Shown: positions 8,918-18,255, counted from the stretch's first letter. The stretch: DNA of 64,000 bases from Streptomyces sp. NBC_00234 (GCF_036195325.1 NZ_CP108101.1:2542001-2606000), one strand, 5' to 3'. Notes: generated from the sequence alone by a model not told the origin. Program-made: numbers and translations.

Positions 8918-9526
8918 TCAGCGGGCCACGCCCAGGGTGACCCCGAGGCCCACGAGCACGGAGCCGATGGTCCGGTTGAGGACCTTCTGCCAGCGGAGCA
9001 TCGCGGTGCGCAGCTGCGAGTGGGAGAAGAAGAGCGCCACCAGGCCGAACCAGCCGAAGTGCGCCACGGACATGAACAGTCCGTAGCCCGCCTGCTGCCA
9101 GACGGCCGTCTCCGGGCCGACGACCTGGGTGAACGTCGACACGACGAAGAGCGTCGTCTTGGGGTTCAGCGCGTTGGTGAGGAAGCCGGTACGCAGCGCG
9201 CCGAACGGGCTCAGCTCGGGCTTGGACGCCAGGTCGACGGAGAGATCGTTGCGGGCGAAGAACGTCCGCACCCCGATGTAGACGAGATAGGCCGCACCGG
9301 CCAGCTTGATCGCCGTGAACAGCGCGGTCGAGGACGCGATCAGCAGCCCGACGCCGAGCATGGTGTAGGTGACGTGCACGAGGACGCCCGCCGCGACTCC
9401 GGTGGCGGCCAGGAGGCCGGTCGTGCGGCCGTACAGATAGCTGTTGCGCACGACCATCGCGAAGTCGGCGCCGGGACTGATCACGGCGAGGACGGTGATG
9501 ACGGCGACGGCGAATATCTCGGTCAT
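8918..9526 (-). CDS. LysE/RhtB family amino-acid exporter
   Basis: Integral membrane exporter of the LysE superfamily (202 aa, usual length). Begins with the family's ISPGADF motif after a first hydrophobic helix (MTEIFAVAVITVLAVISPGA), then VVRNSYLYGR; six membrane segments are expected. Another family signature is NPKTTLF near residue 132. ATG 9526 follows AGAGGG. It lies 15 bases downstream of the EI24-type gene on the same strand and is probably in one transcript with it. Substrate unknown; relatives export amino acids such as threonine or homoserine. Confidence 0.9.
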   Translation of the reverse strand: MTEIFAVAVITVLAVISPGADFAMVVRNSYLYGRTTGLLAATGVAAGVLVHVTYTMLGVGLLIASSTALFTAIKLAGAAYLVYIGVRTFFARNDLSVDLASKPELSPFGALRTGFLTNALNPKTTLFVVSTFTQVVGPETAVWQQAGYGLFMSVAHFGWFGLVALFFSHSQLRTAMLRWQKVLNRTIGSVLVGLGVTLGVAR

Positions 9527-9541
9527 GGGAGCGACCCTCTC

Positions 9542-10360
9542 TCAGCCCTTGTCGAGGCTGTGCGTGGACGGTGCGGGGTTCACGTCGTCGCGCCCGGGAA
9601 CGCCGACCAGGTCGCGGACCAGCAGCGTGGCTCCGGCGACGGCGCCCGGCATCAGGAAGACCGCGACGAACGGGACGAGGAAGGAGAGCGTGAGCGGGAC
9701 GCCGAAGCCGAGGACCAGCAGGCGCCGGCCGCGCAGCAGGGCGAGGCGGTCGGCCAGGACCATGCCCCGGCGCTGGAGCGCGACCGAGGTCAGCTCCTGG
9801 GCGAGGAAGTACCCGGAGACGCAGAAGCCGATCGCGGGGATCACGGTCTGTCCGAGGACGGGGATGAAACCGAGGGCGAAGAGCACCACCCCGTACAGCG
9901 CGACGCGCAGCAGGATACGGAGGGAGTCGCGGGCGGAGATCCACAGTTCGCGCCAGAGCGGCAGCCCGGACTCGGGGACCTCGCCGCCCTCACTGCGGTC
10001 GACCTCCTCGGAGAGCGACTCGTAGAAGGGCTGGCCGACAAGGAGCGTCACGGCGGTGAAGGTGATCACGGCGAGGAACAGGCCGAAGACGAAGACCAGC
10101 ACGACCAGGGTGTTGCGCAGCAGGCCCAGCCAGGGCGAGGACCAGTCGTCGGCGAACGGGGTCGCCCAGCCCACGAAGTCGTCGGCCCCGTAACCGAGTC
10201 CGATCAGCGCGCCGGCGTACACGACGAGGGTGATCAGTCCGGGCAGCAGACCGAATCCGAACCACCGGCCGTGCCGGGTCACCCAGCGCTGACCCTTCAT
10301 CAGATAACCGAAGCCCACCCCGAGATCACTCATGCGGGTCAGCGTACTTGTGCGAACCAT
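9542..10360 (-). CDS. EI24 domain membrane protein
   Basis: A 272-aa polytopic membrane protein of the EI24/CysZ-like family. Several long hydrophobic segments are visible (FGFGLLPGLITLVVYAGAL, LLRNTLVVLVFVFGLFLAVI, LYGVVLFALGFIPVLGQTV, PLTLSFLVPFVAVFLMPGAV). ATG 10360 is preceded by GGAGGT within 4 bases; an alternative ATG at 10333, just before GVGFGYLMKG, matches the family start better but has no ribosome site. CysZ relatives carry sulfate, but the actinobacterial members are uncharacterised. Probably co-transcribed with the LysE-type gene. Confidence 0.85.
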   Translation of the reverse strand: MVRTSTLTRMSDLGVGFGYLMKGQRWVTRHGRWFGFGLLPGLITLVVYAGALIGLGYGADDFVGWATPFADDWSSPWLGLLRNTLVVLVFVFGLFLAVITFTAVTLLVGQPFYESLSEEVDRSEGGEVPESGLPLWRELWISARDSLRILLRVALYGVVLFALGFIPVLGQTVIPAIGFCVSGYFLAQELTSVALQRRGMVLADRLALLRGRRLLVLGFGVPLTLSFLVPFVAVFLMPGAVAGATLLVRDLVGVPGRDDVNPAPSTHSLDKG

Positions 10361-10399
10361 TGACACCTCCCCTGGCCCACATTACGGTCACGCCAGCAT

Positions 10400-10426
10400 T
10401 TCGAACGAGTGACGAAATATCGAACA
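10400..10426 (+). promoter_or_regulatory. Candidate operator, copy 1, upstream of dehydratase gene
   Basis: The 27-bp pattern TTCGAAC-N6-CGAAATA-Y-CGAACA lies 17 bases before the dehydratase start codon. The same pattern with identical spacing recurs at 12682-12708 in the same operon. Within copy 1, CATTTCG and CGAAATA also form a partial inverted repeat, a style seen in IclR-type sites. The cognate regulator is not encoded nearby. Confidence 0.6.
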
Positions 10427-10443
10427 ACCGAGAGGCGTCTTCC

Positions 10444-11598
10444 GTGCGCATCACCGGAATCAGTACCCATGTCGTCGGCACGCCCTGGCGCAACCTCACC
10501 TATGTGCAGGTTCATACCGACGAGGGCCTCACCGGCGTCGGAGAGACCCGGATGCTCGGACGCACGGACGCGCTCGTCGGCTATCTGCACGAGGCGGCGG
10601 CGAACCACGTGACCGGGTCCGATCCGTTCGCGGTGGAGGATCTCGTACGCCGCATGAAGTACGGCGACTACGGGCGGGCCGGGGAGATCGTGATGTCCGG
10701 CATCGCGGTCGTCGAGATGGCGTGCTGGGACATCAAGGGCAAGGCGCTGGGTGTCCCGGTCTGGCAGCTGCTCGGCGGGAAGGTCACCGACCGCGTCAAG
10801 GCGTACGCGAACGGCTGGTACACCACCGAGCGCACCCCGGAGGCGTACCACAAGGCCGCCCGGGCGGTCGTGGAGCGCGGTTACCGGGCCCTGAAGATCG
10901 ACCCGTTCGGCACCGGCCACTTCGAGCTGGGGCAGGAGGAGACCCGGTACGCGGTCTCCCTCATCGAGGCCGTGCGGGACGCCATCGGCCCCGACACCGA
11001 GCTGATGCTGGAGATGCACGGCCGCTTCAGCCCCTCGACGGCGGTGCGGATCGCCCACGAGATGGCGCCGTTCCGGCCCGCGTGGCTGGAGGAGCCGGTG
11101 CCGCCGGAGAACCTCAAGGCGCTGAGCAAGGTCGCCGAGAAGGTCGACCTGCCGATCGCGACCGGTGAACGCATCCACGACCGGATCGAGTTCCGCGAGC
11201 TCTTCGAGTCGCAGGCCGCCGACATCATCCAGCCGGACGTCGGCCACATCGGCGGCATCCTGGAGGCCCGGAAGCTCGCCGCGACCGCCGAGACCCACTA
11301 CACGCTCGTCGCCCCGCACAACGTGGGCGGCTCCGTACTGACCGCCGCCAGCCTCCAGCTGGCCGGCTGCACACCCAACTTCAAGATCCTCGAACACTTC
11401 AACGACTTCGCGGACGCCGACATCAAGAAGGTCGTGAAGGGCGCGCCGCAGGTCGACCCCGCCACCGGCTGCTTCGAGCTGTCGCACGCCCCCGGGCTCG
11501 GCGTGGAGCTCGACGTGGACGCCGCGGCCGAATTCCCGCAGCAGCAGGCCCGGTTCGACCTGTGGGCGGACGGCTGGGAGAAGAGGCAGCCCAAGTGA
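10444..11598 (+). CDS. Enolase-superfamily sugar-acid dehydratase (mandelate racemase / galactonate dehydratase type)
   Basis: A 384-aa metal-dependent enzyme that probably dehydrates a sugar acid to a 2-keto-3-deoxy acid. The N-terminal capping domain contains TGVGETR; the barrel carries a metal ligand in LEMHGRF (with the His used as a catalytic base in galactonate dehydratases), WLEEPVPPEN, ATGERIHD, then DVGHIGG and APHNVGG supplying the second His. This layout fits the galactonate or gluconate dehydratase group more than mandelate racemase itself. GTG 10444 is the first codon of the family start MRITGISTHV. It overlaps the next gene by GTGA. First gene of the sugar operon running to 17628. 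Confidence 0.88.
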   Translation: MRITGISTHVVGTPWRNLTYVQVHTDEGLTGVGETRMLGRTDALVGYLHEAAANHVTGSDPFAVEDLVRRMKYGDYGRAGEIVMSGIAVVEMACWDIKGKALGVPVWQLLGGKVTDRVKAYANGWYTTERTPEAYHKAARAVVERGYRALKIDPFGTGHFELGQEETRYAVSLIEAVRDAIGPDTELMLEMHGRFSPSTAVRIAHEMAPFRPAWLEEPVPPENLKALSKVAEKVDLPIATGERIHDRIEFRELFESQAADIIQPDVGHIGGILEARKLAATAETHYTLVAPHNVGGSVLTAASLQLAGCTPNFKILEHFNDFADADIKKVVKGAPQVDPATGCFELSHAPGLGVELDVDAAAEFPQQQARFDLWADGWEKRQPK

Positions 11599-12614
11599 GC
11601 CCGCTGTCACGGTCGTTGACCGTCGAGCGGCCGGGACTGCACCGCCTCACGGAAGGCCCCCTTCCCGAGCCGGGGCCCGGCGAGGTCAGGGTGCGGGTCG
11701 CCGCCGCCGGGATCTGCATGAGCGACCGCGAGGTCTACGACGGCCACCGCGACGCCGCCTATGTCCGCTATCCGGTGGTACCCGGCCACGAGTGGTCCGG
11801 GACCGTCGACGCGGTGGGTCCGGGCGTCGATCCCGCACTGACCGGCCGGCGGACGGTAGCGGAGGGCTTCCGGGCCTGCGGGCGGTGCGAGCGGTGCCGC
11901 TGCGGTGAGACCTCGCTGTGCACGGCCGGGTACGACGAGACCGGGTTCACCCGGCCAGGCGCCTTCGCCGACCACGTGGTGGTCCCGGCCCGGCTGCTGC
12001 ATCCGCTGGCCGACGACGCGGACCTGCGGGCCGCCGCCCTGCTGGAGCCGGCCGCGGTGGTCGCCGCGGCGGTGCGAGCCGGGGCACCCGAACCGGGTGA
12101 GCGGATCGCGGTGGTGGGCGCCGGGACGCTGGGACTGCTCGCCGTGCAGCTGCTGGCCGCCGTGTCGCCGGGGGAACTGACCGTGATCGACCCGCGGGAG
12201 GAACGGGCTGCGCTGGCCCGGGACTTCGGGGCGAGCGACATCCGCACCCCGAAGGAGTCCGAGGAGCTGCGGGGCCGCTACGACCTGGTCGTGGAGACCG
12301 CCGGAGCGGCGACCACCGCCGCCGACGCGTGCCTGCTGGCGCGGCGCGGCGGGCGCGTGGTGCTCACGGGCATGTTCACTCCCGGGGCCGTCGGGATCGA
12401 CCCCGTACATCTGTCGCTGAGCCAGCTCACCGTGCGCAGCGTGTTCGGAGCGCCGTCGGCGGCCTGGTCGTACGCGGTACGGGCGTTCACCGCCGGGATC
12501 CTCGATCCGGCGCCGCTGATCACCCACGAGTTCCCGCTGGAGCGTTTCGCGGAGGCCGTGGCCCTCGTCGGGGCCGGGGGTCCGGAGACCGGGAAGGTGC
12601 TGCTGCGCCCGTGA
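11595..12614 (+). CDS. Zinc-dependent alcohol/polyol dehydrogenase (MDR family)
   Basis: Cytoplasmic NAD(P)-dependent dehydrogenase (339 aa). The catalytic zinc ligands are Cys41 (ICMSD) and His65-Glu66 (PGHEWSG); the structural-zinc cysteines are Cys95, Cys98, Cys101 and Cys109. The nucleotide fold has GAGTLGLLAVQLL near residue 175. Start GTG 11595 overlaps the TGA of the dehydratase gene, indicating translational coupling and a shared pathway. Likely oxidises a sugar, sugar alcohol or keto-sugar-acid intermediate; threonine- or sorbitol-dehydrogenase-like relatives share these motifs. Confidence 0.9.
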   Translation: MSPLSRSLTVERPGLHRLTEGPLPEPGPGEVRVRVAAAGICMSDREVYDGHRDAAYVRYPVVPGHEWSGTVDAVGPGVDPALTGRRTVAEGFRACGRCERCRCGETSLCTAGYDETGFTRPGAFADHVVVPARLLHPLADDADLRAAALLEPAAVVAAAVRAGAPEPGERIAVVGAGTLGLLAVQLLAAVSPGELTVIDPREERAALARDFGASDIRTPKESEELRGRYDLVVETAGAATTAADACLLARRGGRVVLTGMFTPGAVGIDPVHLSLSQLTVRSVFGAPSAAWSYAVRAFTAGILDPAPLITHEFPLERFAEAVALVGAGGPETGKVLLRP

Positions 12615-12681
12615 CGGCTCCGCCCCGGTCGTACGGCGGGGCGAAACGCCCGGTCACCCCGTACCGGCGCACACCCAGCGA

Positions 12682-12708
12682 TTCGAACCTTGTCCGAAAT
12701 ACCGAACA
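12682..12708 (+). promoter_or_regulatory. Candidate operator, copy 2, upstream of U32-like gene
   Basis: Second instance of TTCGAAC-N6-CGAAATA-Y-CGAACA, aligned base for base in spacing with 10400-10426. It lies 13 bases before GTG 12722, in the only sizeable gap (107 bases) within the operon, so it probably marks a second, co-regulated promoter. Confidence 0.6.
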
Positions 12709-12721
12709 TGAAGGACCAGTC

Positions 12722-13693
12722 GTGAACGACGCCCTCGCTGCCCCCTCCGGCCCCCGCCGCCCCGGCGGAGCCGCGCTCACCGCGCTCGGCCTCGGCGCCG
12801 CGGCCCTCTCCCCCGCCGACGCCTCGCCCCACGCCTTCCCGGACGGGGGCACCTGGCGCACCGAGATCCCGTCCGTGGAGGGTCCGGAGGCGCTCTCCGT
12901 CGTCCTGAAGGAGTCCGCCGAGCTCGGCCTCCCCGTCCACCGGGTCAGTCAGGGCAGCGGCGTCTGGATGCTCACCGATGCCGAGATCACCGAGATGGTG
13001 GCGGGCTGCGCCGAACGCGACATCGAGCTGTGCCTGTTCACCGGGCCGCGCGGCACCTGGGACACCGGCGCGTCCACGCGCACGGACTCCGGCGGCGCGG
13101 GGCTGCGGGCCCGGGGCCACGACGCGCTGGCCGGTTGCGTCGAAGACGCCGTGCGCGCGACCGAACTGGGCGTGAAGTGCCTGCTCGTCGCCGACGAAGG
13201 GGTCCTGTGGACCCTGCACCGGATGCGCGGCCAGGGGCTGCTGCCCGCCGACACCACGCTCAAGGTGTCGGCGCTCATCGGCTCGGTGAACCCGGCCGCC
13301 GTACAGGTGCAGGAGCGGCTCGGCGCCGACTCGGTCAACGTCCCCTCCGACCTGACGCTCGCCCACTTCACCGAGATCCGGCGGGTCAGCCGCGTACCCC
13401 TGGACCTCTACGTGGAGGCGCCCGACGACCTCGGCGGATACGTCCGGATGTACGAGGCGGCCGAGCTGATCCGGCGCGGCTCCCCGCTCTACCTGAAGTT
13501 CGGGCTCAGCAGGACGCCCGGCATCTACCCCTACGGCCGGCAGCTGCGCGAACTCGCGCTCGCCACCGCGCGGGAACGGGTCCGCCGCGGGCGGCTCGTA
13601 CTCGACCTGCTCGCCCGGCACGGCGCCGACGGCGGCATGTCGCCGCTCGGCTCGCGGCTGCCGGGAGAGCTGCACCGATTCCCGAACAGCTGA
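12722..13693 (+). CDS. Peptidase U32-like barrel protein of a sugar operon
   Basis: A 323-aa protein that resembles bacterial U32-type TIM-barrel proteins; I recognise the general shape rather than a defined subfamily. Features: an alanine-rich N-terminal segment (about residues 14-35) that could be a weak Tat or Sec-like leader or just linker, beta-strand/helix repeats such as [14 protein letters not shown], and a C-terminal [13 protein letters not shown]. No serine, cysteine or zinc protease motif is visible. AAGGA lies before GTG 12722. It sits between a dehydrogenase gene and the sugar-binding protein gene, so a catabolic enzyme or isomerase-like function seems more likely than proteolysis. 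Confidence 0.6.
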   Translation: MNDALAAPSGPRRPGGAALTALGLGAAALSPADASPHAFPDGGTWRTEIPSVEGPEALSVVLKESAELGLPVHRVSQGSGVWMLTDAEITEMVAGCAERDIELCLFTGPRGTWDTGASTRTDSGGAGLRARGHDALAGCVEDAVRATELGVKCLLVADEGVLWTLHRMRGQGLLPADTTLKVSALIGSVNPAAVQVQERLGADSVNVPSDLTLAHFTEIRRVSRVPLDLYVEAPDDLGGYVRMYEAAELIRRGSPLYLKFGLSRTPGIYPYGRQLRELALATARERVRRGRLVLDLLARHGADGGMSPLGSRLPGELHRFPNS

Positions 13694-13728
13694 CATCCGT
13701 CCGGAACCACAGAGAGGAGCTGATCACT

Positions 13729-14832
13729 ATGCGCATACGCGGAGCCGCCGTGGCCGCAACCGCCGTCACCCTGGGGCTCGTTCTGACCGCCTGCGGCCAG
13801 GAGGCCAGAGGCGGAAGTCGCTACCGGGCCGACGACGGCAAGGGCGGCACCATCGGCCTTGCCATGCCCACCAAGTCGTCGGAACGCTGGATAGCCGACG
13901 GCGAGAACATGGCCGCGCAGTTCAAGAAAGCCGGCTACACGACCGACCTCCAGTACGGCGACGACAAGGTGGAGAACCAGGTCGCCCAGCTGGAGAACAT
14001 GATCACCAAGGGGCACCGGCTGCTCGTCGTCGGCGCGATCGACGGCTCCGCGCTCTCCGACGTCCTCCAGAAGGCGCACGACGCGGGGATCCCCGTGATC
14101 TCCTACGACCGCCTCATCACGGGCACGAAGTACGTCGACTACTACGCCTCCTTCGACAACGAGAAGGTCGGCGAGCTCCAGGGCCAGTACATCCTGGACC
14201 AACTGGAGCTCGACGAACCGGAGAAGGGCGCCGGCGAGACGTACAACATCGAGCTGTTCGCCGGGTCGCCCGACGACAACAACACCAAGTACTTCTGGAA
14301 CGGCGCCATGAAGGTGCTCACGCCGTACCTGAAGTCCGGGCAGCTCGTGGTCCGCAGCAAGCAGACGCGGATGAACCAGGCCACCACCCTGCGCTGGGAC
14401 GGCGGCACCGCGCAGAAGCGGATGGACGACCTGATCAGCAGGAGCTACGGCACCGAGAAGGTCGACGCGGTCCTCTCCCCGTACGACGGCATCTCGATCG
14501 GCATCATCTCGGCCCTGAAGAGCGCCGGTTACGGCGGCAAGGACCTGCCGGTCGTCACCGGGCAGGACGCCGAGCTGGCCTCCATCAAGTCGATCATCGC
14601 GGGCGAGCAGACGCAGACCGTCTTCAAGGACACCCGCAAGCTCGCCAAGCAGGCCGTCCAGATGGGCGACGCGGTCCTCACCGGCAAGAAGCCCGAGGTC
14701 AACAACGTGACCGACTACAACAACGGCGTGAAGACCGTGCCGTCCTTCCTGCTGAAGCCCGTCTCCATCGACGCGACGAACACCCAGCTCCTCATCGACG
14801 AGGGGTACTTCACCAAGGGCCAGCTCAAGTGA
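13729..14832 (+). CDS. Sugar-binding lipoprotein (ChvE/XylF-type periplasmic-binding family)
   Basis: Substrate-binding component (367 aa) of the ABC importer encoded next. Lipoprotein signal [19 protein letters not shown], lipobox LTAC with Cys22. The mature part follows the type I sugar-binding fold: [15 protein letters not shown], then [26 protein letters not shown] and [19 protein letters not shown], all typical of ChvE, XylF and multiple-monosaccharide receptors. GAGGAG lies 9 bases before ATG 13729. Its stop overlaps the ATPase start by GTGA. Ligand likely an aldose or aldonate; not determinable from sequence. Confidence 0.93.
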   Translation: MRIRGAAVAATAVTLGLVLTACGQEARGGSRYRADDGKGGTIGLAMPTKSSERWIADGENMAAQFKKAGYTTDLQYGDDKVENQVAQLENMITKGHRLLVVGAIDGSALSDVLQKAHDAGIPVISYDRLITGTKYVDYYASFDNEKVGELQGQYILDQLELDEPEKGAGETYNIELFAGSPDDNNTKYFWNGAMKVLTPYLKSGQLVVRSKQTRMNQATTLRWDGGTAQKRMDDLISRSYGTEKVDAVLSPYDGISIGIISALKSAGYGGKDLPVVTGQDAELASIKSIIAGEQTQTVFKDTRKLAKQAVQMGDAVLTGKKPEVNNVTDYNNGVKTVPSFLLKPVSIDATNTQLLIDEGYFTKGQLK

Positions 14833-16394
14833 CCCGCCCGGCACTGGAGATGCGCTCCATCACCAAGACCTTCCCCGGGGTCACCGCGCTCTCCGAAGTG
14901 AGCCTGACCGTCGGCGCCGGGGAGATCCACGCGATCTGCGGCGAGAACGGCGCGGGCAAGTCCACCCTGATGAAGGTCCTCAGCGGGGTTCATCCGCACG
15001 GGAGTTACGAGGGCGAGATCCGCTTCGAGGGCGAACCCGTCGCGTTCAGGGACATCCGGGCCAGTGAGCGGCACGGCATCGTGATCATCCACCAGGAGCT
15101 GGCGCTCATCCCCCATCTGTCGATCGCCGAAAACATCTTCCTCGGCAACGAACTGCGGAGCAGACGGGGCTTCATCGACTGGAACGGCACCCTGCGCGAA
15201 GCCTCGCGGCTGCTCGCCCGGGTCGGGCTCGCGGAGAAGCCGCAGACCCCGATCTCGGACATCGGTGTCGGCAAGCAGCAGCTGGTGGAGATCGCCAAGG
15301 CCCTGTCGAAGAAGGTGAAGCTGCTCATCCTGGACGAGCCGACCGCCGCGCTCAACGACGAGGACAGCGCGAAACTCCTCGGCCTCATCCGGGAACTGCG
15401 CGAGCAGGGCATCGCGAGCATCATCATCTCCCACAAGCTGGGCGAGATCCGCGAGATCGCCGACTCGGTGACGATCCTCCGCGACGGGCGGACCATCGAG
15501 ACGATGACGGTGCGGGAGAGCCCGGAAGCGGAGCCCGAGCTGTCGGAGGACCGCATCATCCGCGGCATGGTCGGCCGCGACCTCGACCACCGCTTCCCCG
15601 AGCGGACGCGGTACGAGGGCGAGCACGGTACGGCGCTGAAGGTGAGCGGCTGGACGGTCCGGCATCCCGTCGACCACCAGCGCAAGGTCGTCGACGACGT
15701 CTCGCTGACCGTGCGCCGGGGCGAGATCGTCGGGATCGCGGGCCTGATGGGCGCGGGACGCACCGAGCTGGCCATGTCGGTGTTCGGGCGCTCGTACGGG
15801 AGTTACGTCGCCGGGGACGTGGAGGTGAACGGCACGGCGGTCCGCACGAGGACCGTTCCGGAGGCGGTCGCGGCGGGTATCGCGTACGTCACCGAGGACC
15901 GCAAGACGTACGGCCTGAACCTCATCGACACCATCAACCGCAACGTCTCGCTGGCCTCACTGCCCGGCATGGCGAAGCGCGGCATCGTCGACGAGCACCA
16001 GGAGCGCCTGGTCTCCGAGCGCTATCGCGCCTCGATGAACATCAAGGCGCCCACGGTCTTCGAGCAGGTGGGCCGGCTCTCCGGCGGCAACCAGCAGAAG
16101 GTCGTGCTGAGCAAGTGGATCCATGCCGACCCCGAGGTGCTGATCCTCGACGAGCCCACCCGGGGCATCGACGTCGGGGCGAAGTCCGAGATCTACGGCG
16201 TCATCGACCAGCTCGCCGCCGCCGGCAAGGCAGTGCTCTTCATCTCCTCGGAGCTGCCCGAACTCCTCGGCATGTGCGACCGGATCTACACGATGGCCGA
16301 AGGCCGGCTGACCGGTGAGGTCAACCGGGCCGATGCCACCCAGGAAGCCCTGATGCGCCGGATGACGCGCCAGACGTCAGAGAACAGAAGCTGA
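14829..16394 (+). CDS. Sugar ABC transporter ATP-binding protein (two ABC domains; MmsA/XylG type)
   Basis: Energising subunit (521 aa) with two tandem ABC cassettes, the CUT2 arrangement. Cassette 1: Walker [10 protein letters not shown] (about residue 38), a signature region [11 protein letters not shown], Walker [12 protein letters not shown]. Cassette 2: degenerate Walker [11 protein letters not shown], signature LSGGNQQKV, Walker [13 protein letters not shown]. The degenerate second site is normal for this family. GTG 14829 overlaps the stop of the binding-protein gene. Works with the permease at 16402, the single-permease layout of CUT2 importers. Confidence 0.95.
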   Translation: MTRPALEMRSITKTFPGVTALSEVSLTVGAGEIHAICGENGAGKSTLMKVLSGVHPHGSYEGEIRFEGEPVAFRDIRASERHGIVIIHQELALIPHLSIAENIFLGNELRSRRGFIDWNGTLREASRLLARVGLAEKPQTPISDIGVGKQQLVEIAKALSKKVKLLILDEPTAALNDEDSAKLLGLIRELREQGIASIIISHKLGEIREIADSVTILRDGRTIETMTVRESPEAEPELSEDRIIRGMVGRDLDHRFPERTRYEGEHGTALKVSGWTVRHPVDHQRKVVDDVSLTVRRGEIVGIAGLMGAGRTELAMSVFGRSYGSYVAGDVEVNGTAVRTRTVPEAVAAGIAYVTEDRKTYGLNLIDTINRNVSLASLPGMAKRGIVDEHQERLVSERYRASMNIKAPTVFEQVGRLSGGNQQKVVLSKWIHADPEVLILDEPTRGIDVGAKSEIYGVIDQLAAAGKAVLFISSELPELLGMCDRIYTMAEGRLTGEVNRADATQEALMRRMTRQTSENRS

Positions 16395-16401
16395 GGCCGC
16401 C

Positions 16402-17628
16402 ATGACGACCACGACCACACCACCCAAGGACGTCACCTCGCCGTCCGAGACACCGCCCGCCCTGCACGTGCTCGCGCAGAGCGTGCGGACGAACATGCGC
16501 CAGTACGGCATGCTCATCGCGCTCGTCTTCATCGTCGTGCTGTTCCAGATCTGGACCGACGGCACGCTGCTGCTGCCGAACAACGTCTCCAACCTGATCC
16601 AGCAGAACGGCTACATCCTCATCCTGGCCATCGGCATGATGATCGTGATCATCGCCGGCCACATCGATCTGTCCGTCGGCTCCCTGGTGGCCTTCGTCGG
16701 CGCCATGTCGGCGGTGATGATGGTCGAGCACGACATGCCATGGGTGCTCGCACTCGTGCTCTGTCTGCTGATAGGCGCGGTCGCCGGGGCCTGGCAGGGC
16801 TACTTCATCGCGTATCTGGGCATCCCGTCGTTCATCGTGACGCTGGCCGGGATGCTGCTCTTCCGGGGCCTGACGCAGATCGTGCTCGGGGGCCAGTCGC
16901 TGTCGCCGTTCCCGGAGGGCTTCCAGAAGATCGCCAAGGGCTTCATCCCGGAGATGGGCCCGTACACGCAGTACCACAACCCGACCCTCCTCATCGGTCT
17001 GGCCACCGTCGTCTTCCTGCTCGTTCGCGAGGGGCGGGACCGCAAGCGCCAGCTGGCGTACGAGCTGGACGTGCTGCCGACGGGACTGTGGGTGCTGAAG
17101 TGCGTGGCGATGACCGCCGCGGTCATCGCCTTCACCCTGACGCTCGCGAGCTTCCACGGGGTGCCGGTGGTCATGCTGATCATGTGCGCGCTGCTGCTCG
17201 GACTCGGTTACGTCATGCGCAACGCGGTCGTCGGGCGCCATGTGTACGCGCTCGGGGGCAACAAGGCCGCGGCGATGCTCTCCGGTGTCCGGGACAAGAA
17301 GGTCACCTTCCTCGTCTTCGTCAACATGGGCGTCCTCGCGGCGCTCGCCGGCTGCGTCTACGCGGCCCGGCTGAACGCGGGCACCCCGCAGGCGGGGCTC
17401 AACTTCGAACTGGAGGCGATCGCGGCGGCGTTCATCGGCGGCGCCTCGATGAGCGGCGGCGTGGGCACGGTGATGGGAGCCGTGATCGGCGGCCTGGTCC
17501 TCGGTGTCCTCAACAACGGGATGTCCCTGGTCGGCATCGGCACGGACTACCAGCAGGTCATCAAGGGGCTCGTCCTGCTCGCCGCGGTCGGCTTCGACGT
17601 CTGGAACAAGCGCAAGGTCGGCGCGTAG
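16402..17628 (+). CDS. Sugar ABC transporter permease (CUT2 / XylH type)
   Basis: Membrane channel subunit (408 aa). A hydrophilic, Thr/Pro-rich N-terminus is followed by about ten hydrophobic segments, including YGMLIALVFIVVLFQIW, GYILILAIGMMIVIIAGHID (with the family LSVGS motif after it) and MSGGVGTVMGAVIGGLVLGV. The length and the LEAIAAAFIGGASMSGG region match XylH/MmsB permeases. Last gene of the operon. The stop codon TAG lies within the start of a degenerate copy of the CTAGGGTC repeat, and a hairpin follows at 17679. Confidence 0.95.
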   Translation: MTTTTTPPKDVTSPSETPPALHVLAQSVRTNMRQYGMLIALVFIVVLFQIWTDGTLLLPNNVSNLIQQNGYILILAIGMMIVIIAGHIDLSVGSLVAFVGAMSAVMMVEHDMPWVLALVLCLLIGAVAGAWQGYFIAYLGIPSFIVTLAGMLLFRGLTQIVLGGQSLSPFPEGFQKIAKGFIPEMGPYTQYHNPTLLIGLATVVFLLVREGRDRKRQLAYELDVLPTGLWVLKCVAMTAAVIAFTLTLASFHGVPVVMLIMCALLLGLGYVMRNAVVGRHVYALGGNKAAAMLSGVRDKKVTFLVFVNMGVLAALAGCVYAARLNAGTPQAGLNFELEAIAAAFIGGASMSGGVGTVMGAVIGGLVLGVLNNGMSLVGIGTDYQQVIKGLVLLAAVGFDVWNKRKVGA

Positions 17629-17645
17629 GGTCCTTCGTTCGGATC
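17626..17645 (+). repeat. Degenerate copy of the CTAGGGTCTTTCG repeat end
   Basis: The 20 bases from the permease TAG stop match TAGGGTCTTTCGTTTGGATC at 18 positions. Better copies occur at 42771 and 55796. Here too the repeat supplies the stop codon. No matching right-hand arm is found nearby. Confidence 0.5.
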
Positions 17646-17650
17646 GAGCC

Positions 17651-17688
17651 GACGTACGCCGAAGGGCCGGACGTACGCCGAAGGGCCG
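17651..17688 (+). repeat. 19-bp tandem duplication before the terminator
   Basis: GACGTACGCCGAAGGGCCG occurs twice head to tail (17651-17669 and 17670-17688). The second copy runs into the left arm of the hairpin at 17679-17715, so the duplication probably arose from the terminator's flank. Confidence 0.7.
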
Positions 17689-17715
17689 CACCCCGGAACG
17701 GGATGCGGCCCTTCG
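17679..17715. terminator. Terminator between the sugar operon and ohr-like gene
   Basis: 12-bp arms (CGAAGGGCCGCA and its complement) around a 13-base loop, placed between converging genes, 13 bases before the stop of the Ohr gene on the other strand. Confidence 0.75.
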
Positions 17716-17728
17716 TGTGCCGTACGGA

Positions 17729-18157
17729 TCAGGCAGCCGACAGCTCGACCTTGATGTTGCCGCGGGTCGCGCTGGAGTACGGGCAGACCTGGTGGGCCTT
17801 CTCGATCAGCGACTGGGCCGTGGCCCTGTCGACGTTCGGGATGGAGGCGGTGATCGCGACCTCCAGGCCGAAGCCGCCGGCCTCGGTCTTGCCGATGCCG
17901 ACCGAAGCGGTCACGGTCGACCCGGAGATGTCGGCCTTCTCCTGCCGGGCGACCACACCGAGGGCGCCCTGGAAGCAGGCGCTGTAGCCGGCCGCGAAGA
18001 GCTGCTCCGGGTTGGTGCCCGCTCCGCTGCCGCCCATCGCCTTCGGCGGGTTGACGACGACGTCGAGGTTGCCGTCGTCGGTGGAGACACGGCCGTCGCG
18101 GCCGTTCTCCGCCGTGGCGACCGCGGTGTAGGCGACGTCTATCTGCTGAATGGTCAT
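17729..18157 (-). CDS. Organic hydroperoxide resistance protein (Ohr, OsmC family)
   Basis: Thiol peroxidase (142 aa) that reduces organic hydroperoxides using a reactive cysteine. Both redox cysteines are present: Cys61 in YSACFQGAL and Cys125 in HQVCPYSSATRGN; the conserved Arg and Glu region is also present. ATG 18157 has GGAGGA 9 bases upstream; a longer in-frame start would add an unsupported 14-residue tail. No OhrR gene is adjacent (the MarR gene at 19389 is separated by another gene), so its regulator is uncertain. Confidence 0.92.
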   Translation of the reverse strand: MTIQQIDVAYTAVATAENGRDGRVSTDDGNLDVVVNPPKAMGGSGAGTNPEQLFAAGYSACFQGALGVVARQEKADISGSTVTASVGIGKTEAGGFGLEVAITASIPNVDRATAQSLIEKAHQVCPYSSATRGNIKVELSAA

Positions 18158-18255
18158 GCCGAGGATTCCTCCTGCTGATGCGCCGCGACTCGCGCCCACG
18201 ATCGCGACGGCCTGCCGGAGAGCCTAACGGGTGACCGGATCCGGCCGGGGGCCGG

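Noticed and set aside
9020..10363. 447-codon plus-strand frame opposite LysE and EI24 genes
   Set aside because: Glu/Arg/Gln-rich shadow frame; the minus-strand proteins have clear membrane topology.
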